Shown here piece after piece: positions 6,968 through 13,384 of a stretch of DNA of 21,808 bases. The stretch lies in NCBI GenBank assembly GCA_044233745.1, contig JBIIJN010000043.1, positions 1 through 21,808 on the forward strand, written 5' to 3'. The notes below the pieces were generated by a model. That model was not told where the DNA came from and did no database searches. It saw nothing but the letters and a program-made list of their open reading frames with translations. Numbering within the stretch: the first letter of the stretch is position 1; each line of letters opens with the position of its first letter. The stretch comes from UBA6165 sp044233745 (lineage in GTDB: Bacteria; Bacteroidota; Bacteroidia; Flavobacteriales_D; Crocinitomicaceae). A program made the position numbers and the translations under genes.

Positions 6968-8188
6968 TTAATGTTGCACCAAAATTTCTTTCGCCATTTT
7001 CATAGGAACGGATAAATATTTCTTTTCCATGAAAGCCATCATTTTTTCGAGTACTTCGGTGGCTTTTGGATCTAGGGCTTCCAAATCTTTGGCAAACACG
7101 GCTTGAGCAGTAGCTCTGATTTCTCTCACTTTTTCAGGAACAGCGCGCATGGCAACTTCAACCTGACGTTCGCGATAAATTTTGTTGAATTCGGTCAATG
7201 CTTCATCCAACATTTCCTGAACATGCTGCACTTCCTGGATGCGGCGTTGCAAATTGATTTCAGAGATTTCCTTTAAATCGGAAACCGAAATATGTTTTAC
7301 GTTGAATTGGTCAATCACTTCAGGCGCTGTGTCACAAGGAATCGCCAAATCCACGATAACTTTTTTACGTGTATCACCTTGCAAAAGTGCTGTGTAAATT
7401 TCTTTGGTGATGATGGCTTCCTCAGAACCCGTACAAGTAATTAGGATATCAAAACCCGTATTATGCTTTGGTAAATCACTAAGCAAATGAGCGCTGCCAC
7501 CCACTTCTGCCGCCAGTTTTTCTGCATTCTCAATAGACCTGTTGTATATGCTGAAATTGGTGAATCCGTGTTTCAATAGAAATTTACTGAAAGTGGTATT
7601 GGTAGAGCCAGCACCAACGAACAAAATTCTTGAATCCAAAGGAAAAGCTGTGTCGCGCAATTTGTTGTAAGCCAAAGAAACGATAGAAACTGGATTGGTA
7701 GCAATGGCTGTATGTGTATATACTTTCTTCGCTGTTTCAATGGTATGGCGCATCAAAATACGGATGGTGTCGCCAGTAAGTCCGAGTGTTCTACAATTTT
7801 CGAAAGCCGAACGCACTTGGGTAATAATTTCTCTTTCACCCACAACCATTGAATCGATAGACGTGGCTACGCGCAACATATGGGTTACAGCTTCAGTTCC
7901 TTCAAAGTGTTGAACAACATTCACAAAGTGATGCAAAAGTTCGGCTTCAAAGTCTGGATAGAGGGTAGAAATAAAATTCTGAATATAAGATTTGTCAACG
8001 AAATCTTGGGTAACAAGTACAAATTCCACGCGATTACAGGTAGAAAGAAACATGATTTCGTCTAGTGCCAAGTCGTTTTTGAGTGCGTTTAAGCGCTCGG
8101 ATAGCTGATCATCGCCAATGTGCAGCAAGCCAATGTTGTTGACTTCCAGGTTTTTATGGGTAAAAGCGATAACGTTAATATTGTTCAC
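6968..8188 (-). CDS. hemA: Glutamyl-tRNA reductase
   Basis: HemA reduces glutamyl-tRNA to glutamate-1-semialdehyde, the committed step of C5-pathway tetrapyrrole synthesis. The protein has the catalytic LSTCNRVEF motif, the MVVGEREIITQVRSAF segment, an NADPH-binding GAGSTNTTFSKFLL domain (near 170), the TCTGSEEAI loop, and a C-terminal helical dimerisation domain. The frame is also open to a TTG at 8218 (416 aa). I prefer GTG at 8188 (407 aa) because it puts the nucleophile at Cys51, next to position 50 in the E. coli enzyme, and GTG is used by other genes here (rplM, pyrH). It is first in the hemACD operon and divergent from rplM. HemA is commonly under haem feedback, but no signal for that is visible. 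Confidence 0.94.
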   Translation of the reverse strand: MNNINVIAFTHKNLEVNNIGLLHIGDDQLSERLNALKNDLALDEIMFLSTCNRVEFVLVTQDFVDKSYIQNFISTLYPDFEAELLHHFVNVVQHFEGTEAVTHMLRVATSIDSMVVGEREIITQVRSAFENCRTLGLTGDTIRILMRHTIETAKKVYTHTAIATNPVSIVSLAYNKLRDTAFPLDSRILFVGAGSTNTTFSKFLLKHGFTNFSIYNRSIENAEKLAAEVGGSAHLLSDLPKHNTGFDILITCTGSEEAIITKEIYTALLQGDTRKKVIVDLAIPCDTAPEVIDQFNVKHISVSDLKEISEINLQRRIQEVQHVQEMLDEALTEFNKIYRERQVEVAMRAVPEKVREIRATAQAVFAKDLEALDPKATEVLEKMMAFMEKKYLSVPMKMAKEILVQH

Positions 8189-8406
8189 AGCTTGATTTGA
8201 ATTGCAATTCGAGTACAAAATTCGCGATGAACTGCCTTTAATTTGTCATAAAACTGTCAGAAAGCCTTATTTATATTGGGTTTAAATAACGCCGCTGATT
8301 AGAAATGAACTGAATTATAGTATCCCTTTACTCTGATTTGATTTGTTCAAAGTTCATTAGTTAAAACGTCTTTCAGATGTTTTCAACTTTTTTTTCAACT
8401 ATTCTG

Positions 8407-8437
8407 TTGTGAATAAAAATAATAAGATATATCTTTG
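8407..8437 (+). promoter_or_regulatory. Promoter of the rplM-rpsI transcript
   Basis: TTG at 8407-8409 and TATCTTTG at 8430-8437 are separated by 20 bases, a full match to the TTG / TAnnTTTG pattern of Bacteroidota. It predicts a start near 8444 and a leader of about 40 bases. The rest of the 8219-8406 gap is AT-rich and shows no gene. Confidence 0.75.
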
Positions 8438-8440
8438 CAG

Positions 8441-8483
8441 CCCCAAAAATGGGTAGTAGTGTTATATTTAAAGTTACAATAAC
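8441..8483 (+). promoter_or_regulatory. Possible autoregulatory leader of rplM
   Basis: Two small hairpins occupy the leader: CCCA/TGGG at 8442-8445/8450-8453 with an A4 loop, and GTTAT/ATAAC at 8461-8465/8479-8483. The second ends directly against the GTG start codon, a suitable place for L13 or a structure to block initiation. Ribosomal-protein leaders upstream of L13 genes are known in this phylum, but I cannot confirm that this one matches the described family. Confidence 0.3.
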
Positions 8484-8939
8484 GTGAATACATTAAGTTA
8501 CAGAACTATTTCAGCCAACTCGGTAACCGCAGACAAACAGTGGGTATTGGTTGATGCTGAAGGTCAAGCATTAGGTCGTTTAGCATCTAAGGTTGCAAAA
8601 ATTATCCGTGGCAAGCACAAGCCAAATTTCACTCCGCATGTAGATTGTGGTGATAATGTAATTGTTATCAACGCAGAAAAAATCGAATTGTCTGGAAAGA
8701 AAATGGAGGTGAAGGAGTATATCCGCCACACGGGTTATCCAGGTGGACAGCGTTCCTTGCTTGCCAAGCAAGTAATGGAAAAGCACCCTGAGCGTTTGAT
8801 TGAAAATGCTGTAAGAGGCATGCTTCCTAAGAACACATTGGGCAGAAAGTTGTACACAAATTTGAAAGTTGTTGTTGGCACGGAGCACAAGCACCAAGCA
8901 CAACAACCAACATTGGTTAATTTAGATTCAATCAAATAA
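8484..8939 (+). CDS. rplM: 50S ribosomal protein L13 (uL13)
   Basis: This 151-residue protein is an assembly-initiating component of the large ribosomal subunit. It shows the family blocks WVLVDAEGQALGRLASKVAK, HVDCGDNVIVINAEKI, RHTGYPGGQ and GMLPKNTLGRKL. The length is typical for Bacteroidota. The start is GTG at 8484, giving MNTLSYRTISANS, which matches the M-x-TLSYKTISAN beginning of relatives. It is followed after 2 bases by rpsI, the conserved L13-S9 pairing. Confidence 0.97.
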   Translation: MNTLSYRTISANSVTADKQWVLVDAEGQALGRLASKVAKIIRGKHKPNFTPHVDCGDNVIVINAEKIELSGKKMEVKEYIRHTGYPGGQRSLLAKQVMEKHPERLIENAVRGMLPKNTLGRKLYTNLKVVVGTEHKHQAQQPTLVNLDSIK

Positions 8940-8941
8940 TT

Positions 8942-9328
8942 ATGGAAGTTATAAACGCATTAGGAAGAAGAAAAACTTCAGTTGCCCGCGTTTACTTGTC
9001 TAAAGGTACAGGTAATGTTGTGGTGAACAAAAAAGACTACAAGGAGTTTTTTCCTGTAGATACACTTCAAGCAAAAATCCATCGCCCATTTGAATTGACA
9101 AATACTTTGAATCAATTTGATGTTAAAGTAAATGTTGATGGTGGTGGTTTCAACGGTCAAGCTGAGGCTATCCGTTTGGGTATCGCCCGCGCTTTGGTAG
9201 AAGTTGATCCAGAATTTAAGTCTGTTTTAAAGTCTGAAGGTTTAATGACACGTGACCCAAGAATGGTGGAACGTAAGAAACCAGGTCAGCCAAAAGCCCG
9301 TAAGAAATTCCAGTTTAGTAAACGTTAA
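8942..9328 (+). CDS. rpsI: 30S ribosomal protein S9 (uS9)
   Basis: At 128 residues this is a normal-length S9. It begins with NALGRRKTSVARVYL and ends with the invariant C-terminal KFQFSKR, whose tail contacts P-site tRNA. The GGGFNGQAEAIRLGIARAL segment (about 67-86) is the other hallmark. It is co-transcribed with rplM (2-base gap). No clear terminator follows, so transcription may continue into rpsB. Confidence 0.97.
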   Translation: MEVINALGRRKTSVARVYLSKGTGNVVVNKKDYKEFFPVDTLQAKIHRPFELTNTLNQFDVKVNVDGGGFNGQAEAIRLGIARALVEVDPEFKSVLKSEGLMTRDPRMVERKKPGQPKARKKFQFSKR

Positions 9329-9347
9329 TATCCTTTTTTGGCGATTG

Positions 9348-9401
9348 TTTAGTATCTAAGCTATGCGGAATCGAGTATCTCCGCGTGTGCTGACATCTAA
9401 A
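9348..9401 (+). promoter_or_regulatory. Candidate structured leader before rpsB
   Basis: In the 100-base gap between rpsI and rpsB, three nested pairings line up: TTTAG/CTAAA (9348-9352/9397-9401), AGC/GCT (9359-9361/9389-9391) and GCGGA/TCCGC (9365-9369/9380-9384) with a 10-base loop. AGTATCT occurs in both the 5' strand and the apical loop. Such an element before rpsB is where an S2 autoregulatory site would lie. There is no T tract. Confidence 0.35.
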
Positions 9402-9428
9402 GAAGGTAAACAATAAATAAAAACAAAA

Positions 9429-10334
9429 ATGTCAAAAGTTAGTTTCGAACAATTATTAGAAGCAGGTGTACATTTCGGTCACCTCAAAAGAAAGTGGAAC
9501 CCAAAGATGGCTCCATACATTTTCGATGAAAGAAAAGGTATTCACATCATCGATTTGAACAAAACAGTAGCAAAATTGGAAGTGGCTGGTGCAGCTATGA
9601 AGCAAATTGCAAAAAGCGGAAAGAAAATTCTTTTCGTTGCTACTAAAAAACAAGCAAAAGATATTATTGCAACTGGTGCTGCCTCAGTAAACATGCCATA
9701 TGTAACTGAGCGTTGGACAGGCGGTATGATGACCAACTTTGCAACCACGCGCAAATCGATTCGCAAAATGGCGAATATCGATAAAATGCAAACGGATGGC
9801 ACGTGGGAAACGTTGAATAAGCGTGAGCGTTTGTTTAAAACCCGTCAGCGTGAGAAGTTGGACAAAAACTTTGGTTCTATTGCAGATATGACGCGTTTGC
9901 CAGCAGCACTCTTCGTTGTTGATGTAATGAACGAAGAAATTGCAGTTTTGGAAGCAATCCGTTTGGGTATCCCAACTTTTGCAATGGTTGATACCAATTC
10001 TGACCCATCTAAAGTGGATTTCGCAATCCCAGCGAACGACGATGCGAGCAAATCTATCGGTGCTATCACAGATTACTTGGTAGCTTGTATCAAAGAAGGT
10101 TTGGAAGAAAGAAAAGCGGGTAAAGATAAGGGTGAAGACACTGACGACGAGGCAAACGACGGCGCTACAGCTGAGGCAGGCGAAGTGAAAAAAGTTTCAA
10201 GGTCACGTACCAAAAAAGTGGAAGTAGCAGACGAGGTTGAAGCAGAAGTTGCAGCGGAAGAAGTTACACCAGTAGAAGCTAGCGTAGAAGCAGAGGTTGA
10301 TTCTGCTGACGACGCTGAAGAATCAGCTGAATAA
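9429..10334 (+). CDS. rpsB: 30S ribosomal protein S2 (uS2) with acidic C-terminal extension
   Basis: Residues 1 to about 227 are a normal S2: LLEAGVHFGHLKRKWNPKM, YIFDERKGIHIIDLNKT, WTGGMMTNFATTRKS and ALFVVDVMNEEIAVLEA. Beyond that a tail of roughly 70 residues, dominated by Glu, Asp, Ala and Val, continues to the stop, broken by a basic patch KKVSRSRTKK at 254-263. Acidic S2 tails occur in several Bacteroidota; the role is unknown. S2 is needed for late 30S assembly and binding of S1. A terminator follows at once, separating it in part from tsf, the usual partner gene. Confidence 0.96.
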   Translation: MSKVSFEQLLEAGVHFGHLKRKWNPKMAPYIFDERKGIHIIDLNKTVAKLEVAGAAMKQIAKSGKKILFVATKKQAKDIIATGAASVNMPYVTERWTGGMMTNFATTRKSIRKMANIDKMQTDGTWETLNKRERLFKTRQREKLDKNFGSIADMTRLPAALFVVDVMNEEIAVLEAIRLGIPTFAMVDTNSDPSKVDFAIPANDDASKSIGAITDYLVACIKEGLEERKAGKDKGEDTDDEANDGATAEAGEVKKVSRSRTKKVEVADEVEAEVAAEEVTPVEASVEAEVDSADDAEESAE

Positions 10335-10340
10335 TTTTTG

Positions 10341-10363
10341 AAACGCTCGCAAGAGCGTTTTTT
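10341..10363 (+). terminator. Terminator between rpsB and tsf
   Basis: AAACGCTC (10341-10348) and GAGCGTTT (10353-10360) pair perfectly around a GCAA tetraloop, followed by T to 10363. It starts 7 bases after the rpsB stop. It may reduce rather than abolish expression of tsf, as no clear promoter is seen in the remaining 33 bases. Confidence 0.8.
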
Positions 10364-10396
10364 ATATACAAATTGTCAAAATTTAAATTTTAAGAT

Positions 10397-11230
10397 ATGT
10401 CAATTACTGCATCTCAAGTAAATGAATTAAGAAAAAAGACCGGTGCCGGCATGATGGATTGCAAAAATGCATTGGTTGAAGCAAATGGCGATATGGAGCA
10501 AGCAATCGATTTGCTTCGCAAAAAAGGTCAAAAAATTGCTGCAAAGCGTGGCGATAACGAGGCGAGAGAAGGTTTGGTTTTCGCAGAAGCGAGTGCTGAT
10601 GGTTCTTTCGGTGTTTTGTTGGCCTTGAACTGTGAAACTGATTTCGTTGCTAAGAATGACGATTTCAGAAATTTCGTTCAATCTTTGGTGAATATTGCAT
10701 TGGCAAACAAAGCTGAATCTGCTGAAGCATTGAAAGCTATGAAGTACGATGATAAGCTTACGGTTGAAGATAAAATCATCGAGCAAATTGGTGTTATCGG
10801 CGAGAAATTGGATTTGTCTAAGTACGAATTGGTTTCTGCTTCTCAAGTTGTTCCTTACAATCACCCAGGCAATCAATTGGCTACTTTGGTAGCTTTGAAC
10901 AAAGCGGGTGATGTTTCTGAAAACGCAGGTAAGCAAGTAGCGATGCAAGTAGCTGCAATGAACCCAATCGCTTTGAACGCGGAAGGTGTTGATGCTGATA
11001 CTATCAAACGCGAAATTGAAATCGGAAAAGAATTGGCCATTCAAGAAGGTAAGCCTGCGGATATGGCAGAGAAAATCGCTGAAGGGCGCTTGGGTAAATT
11101 CTTCAAAGAAAACACTTTGTTGAGCCAACCATTTGTTCGCGACAACAAATTGACTGTTGAGCAATTCTTGAAACAAGAAGACAAAGAGCTAACGGTTGTT
11201 GATTTCAAGCGAGTAGCTTTAAGTAATTAA
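10397..11230 (+). CDS. tsf: Translation elongation factor Ts
   Basis: EF-Ts exchanges GDP for GTP on EF-Tu. The 277-residue protein starts with ITASQVNELRKKTGAGMMDC, the UBA-like N-terminal domain, and contains the EF-Tu-contacting NCETDFVAKNDDF (about 78-90). The dimerisation region follows, with VVPYNHPGNQLATLVALN, and the tail is the usual LLSQPFVRDNKLTVEQFL. The length is normal. It lies between rpsB and pyrH as in most bacteria, but a terminator stands on each side. Confidence 0.97.
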   Translation: MSITASQVNELRKKTGAGMMDCKNALVEANGDMEQAIDLLRKKGQKIAAKRGDNEAREGLVFAEASADGSFGVLLALNCETDFVAKNDDFRNFVQSLVNIALANKAESAEALKAMKYDDKLTVEDKIIEQIGVIGEKLDLSKYELVSASQVVPYNHPGNQLATLVALNKAGDVSENAGKQVAMQVAAMNPIALNAEGVDADTIKREIEIGKELAIQEGKPADMAEKIAEGRLGKFFKENTLLSQPFVRDNKLTVEQFLKQEDKELTVVDFKRVALSN

Positions 11231-11236
11231 TATTTG

Positions 11237-11266
11237 AAGAGAGAATTTCGGTTCTCTCTTTTTTTT
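11237..11266 (+). terminator. Terminator between tsf and pyrH
   Basis: AAGAGAGAA (11237-11245) pairs perfectly with TTCTCTCTT (11252-11260) around a 6-base loop and runs into a T tract to 11266. It starts 6 bases after the tsf stop and ends 14 bases before the pyrH start. Confidence 0.85.
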
Positions 11267-11279
11267 ATCCCATTGTGAC

Positions 11280-11984
11280 GTGAAATATAAAAGAATCCTT
11301 TTGAAGTTGAGTGGTGAAGCACTCATGGGCGAAAAGCAGTTTGGCATCGATAACGCGCGTTTGAGCATCTATGCCCAACAAGTAAAAGAAGTCGTTGATG
11401 CTGGTGTTGAAGTGGCCATCGTTATCGGTGGGGGAAATATTTTCCGCGGTGTACAAGCTGAACAAGGTGGCATGGACCGCACACATGGCGATTATATGGG
11501 CATGTTGGCTACCATGATCAACAGCATGGCACTTCAATCGGCTTTGGAAGCAGTGGGTCTTGAAACACGTTTGCAATCGGCCATTGAAATGCAACAAATC
11601 TGCGAACCTTATATCCGCAGAAAAGCCGTTCGTCACCTTGAAAAAGGTCGTGTGGTTATTTTTGGCGCAGGTACCGGAAATCCATTTTTCACAACAGATT
11701 CTGCGGCGTCCTTGCGTGCTATCGAAATAGATGCGGATGTAATCCTCAAAGGTACACGCGTAGATGGCATCTACACAGCCGACCCAGAAAAAGATCCAAA
11801 CGCCGTGAAATTCGATACGATTTCATTTGATGAGGTTTACGAAAAGAACCTCAACGTGATGGATTTAACAGCATTCACACTTTGCAAAGAAAACAACTTG
11901 CCTATCATCGTGTTCGATATGAACAAAGAAGGCAATTTGAAGCGCTTGGTTGAGGGCGAAAAGGTTGGAACGATTGTGAAGTAG
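11280..11984 (+). CDS. pyrH: UMP kinase
   Basis: PyrH phosphorylates UMP to UDP with ATP. The 234-residue amino-acid-kinase-fold protein has KLSGEALMG (10-17 region), IGGGNIFRG (49-57), MDRTHGDYMGMLATMINSMAL, GTGNPFFTTDSAA and KGTRVDGIYTADP, all diagnostic. The start is GTG at 11280, which gives the standard MKYKRILLKLSGEA N terminus; no ATG is available at that place. The position after tsf is conserved across bacteria. A terminator just upstream leaves little room for its own promoter. Confidence 0.97.
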   Translation: MKYKRILLKLSGEALMGEKQFGIDNARLSIYAQQVKEVVDAGVEVAIVIGGGNIFRGVQAEQGGMDRTHGDYMGMLATMINSMALQSALEAVGLETRLQSAIEMQQICEPYIRRKAVRHLEKGRVVIFGAGTGNPFFTTDSAASLRAIEIDADVILKGTRVDGIYTADPEKDPNAVKFDTISFDEVYEKNLNVMDLTAFTLCKENNLPIIVFDMNKEGNLKRLVEGEKVGTIVK

Positions 11985-11990
11985 GATATA

Positions 11991-12043
11991 GATTGTTCCT
12001 CCAAGTTTGCAACCATTTACTTGTAGCGAACAATCCATTTTTT
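11991..12043 (+). terminator. Probable two-stem terminator of pyrH
   Basis: GATTGTTC (11991-11998) pairs with GAACAATC (12028-12035), and inside it CAAGT (12002-12006) pairs with ACTTG (12019-12023). Six T follow at 12038-12043. The inner stem also contains the TTG of the next promoter, so the two functions overlap. Confidence 0.5.
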
Positions 12044-12054
12044 CACTATTTTTG
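12021..12054 (+). promoter_or_regulatory. Putative promoter for the secreted protein-uvrB pair
   Basis: TTG at 12021-12023 and TATTTTTG at 12047-12054 are 23 bases apart and fit the phylum pattern. Transcription would start near 12061, leaving a leader of about 56 bases. Confidence 0.5.
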
Positions 12055-12116
12055 TTCTTGCGTGTAATGTGGCATATATATTGCCCGTTATTTGTATCCG
12101 CTAAAGAACATCTCCT

Positions 12117-13373
12117 ATGAAGTATGGCTTAACTTTTCTAGTTTTCTTGTCTGTTCACATAGCTGTGGCCAATAAAATCTTTGTACCCATGGACGGTAAA
12201 CAAGCCAACCATTTGAAGGCTTATGGCGTGGCGTATTGGGTTTTAGAAAAGGATGTGACCATGGAATGGCTACTCAATTATCGCGGCGGCAGTTTTATGT
12301 TTCCCTACCTCAAAGGTATCGAAGAGCGCTTGGTGATTAAAGGGGTGAGTTATGAAATTATTCCAGATGGTCGTGCGAGAAGTATTATTGCAGAAATATC
12401 TGACCCTGAAGCCAATATGGAGGTGGTTCAGCTGGAAGTAGCACCAAAAATTGCTGTTTATACACCTCCCGGAAAATTGCCTTGGGATGATGCAGTGACT
12501 TTGGTTTTGACCTATGCGGAAATCCCTTATGCCGAAGTGTATGACGCCGAAGTGGTGAATGGCATGTTGGCTGAATACGATTGGTTGCATTTGCACCACG
12601 AGGATTTCACGGGTCAATATGGTAAGTTTTACGCGTCGTTTCGTTCTTATCCTTGGTACAAACAACAAGTAGCGGATTTGGAGGCATTGGCTGCATCGCT
12701 CGGTTTTAATAAGGTGTCTCAAATGAAATTGGCTGTTGCCACGACCATCAAAAATTTTGTGATTGGCGGTGGATTTTTATTCACCATGTGCTCGGGAACG
12801 GATTCATTCGACATTGCTTTAGCGGCTTTGAACACAGATATTTGTGAATCGATGTATGATGGCGACCCCATGCACCACGATTGTCAAGAACGTTTGGATT
12901 TCAATCAAACCTTGGCTTTTCAGAATTTTCAGTTGGTGAAAGACCCCATGAAATATGAGTACTCCAACATTGATGGCACAGACGACCATATGAAACTCAA
13001 TGAAAAAACCGACAAATTCGAACTCTTTGATTTTTCTGCCAAATGGGATATTGTGCCAACGATTTTAACTCAGTGTCACACAAGTATCATTAACGGATTT
13101 ATGGGACAAACCACAGATTTCCGCAAGCAATTCATCAAATCCAATGTGATTGTGATGGCTGAAAACAAGGCATTGGGAACCGCACGTTACATCCACGGAG
13201 AATTGGGCATGGGTACTTGGACTTTTTATGGTGGACACGATCCAGAAGATTATCGACACGTGGTTGGAGATCCACCGACCGATTTGAATTTGTATCCCAA
13301 CAGTCCAGGTTATCGCTTGATTTTGAACAACATACTTTTCCCTGCTGCCAAAAAGCAGAAACAAAAAACCTAG
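12117..13373 (+). CDS. Secreted protein of unknown function ('asparagine synthetase B' family of Bacteroidota)
   Basis: This 418-residue protein is conserved across Bacteroidota, with LHLHHEDFTGQYGKF (about 157-171), IGGGFLFTMCSGTDSFDIA (216-234), FYGGHDPEDYRH and a C terminus GYRLILNNILFPAAKKQKQKT. It is often labelled asparagine synthetase B, yet I find neither the N-terminal Cys nucleophile of an Ntn amidotransferase nor an ATP-pyrophosphatase SGGxDS loop. It starts with a signal peptide (MKYGLTFLVFLSVHIAVA), which argues against cytosolic asparagine synthesis. The GGGFLFTMCSGTDS turn could belong to a class I amidotransferase-like or ThuA-like fold; that is speculation. It sits 11 bases ahead of uvrB and is probably co-transcribed with it. 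Confidence 0.85.
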   Translation: MKYGLTFLVFLSVHIAVANKIFVPMDGKQANHLKAYGVAYWVLEKDVTMEWLLNYRGGSFMFPYLKGIEERLVIKGVSYEIIPDGRARSIIAEISDPEANMEVVQLEVAPKIAVYTPPGKLPWDDAVTLVLTYAEIPYAEVYDAEVVNGMLAEYDWLHLHHEDFTGQYGKFYASFRSYPWYKQQVADLEALAASLGFNKVSQMKLAVATTIKNFVIGGGFLFTMCSGTDSFDIALAALNTDICESMYDGDPMHHDCQERLDFNQTLAFQNFQLVKDPMKYEYSNIDGTDDHMKLNEKTDKFELFDFSAKWDIVPTILTQCHTSIINGFMGQTTDFRKQFIKSNVIVMAENKALGTARYIHGELGMGTWTFYGGHDPEDYRHVVGDPPTDLNLYPNSPGYRLILNNILFPAAKKQKQKT

Positions 13374-13384
13374 CATAACACCGC

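Noticed and set aside
8219..8406. Small RNA or tRNA in the hemA-rplM gap
   Set aside because: No cloverleaf, terminator or internal promoter pattern is visible; the sequence is plain AT-rich DNA.
10427..11176. 249-codon minus-strand open frame
   Set aside because: It lies fully antisense to tsf and its product resembles nothing; codon bias of tsf creates it.
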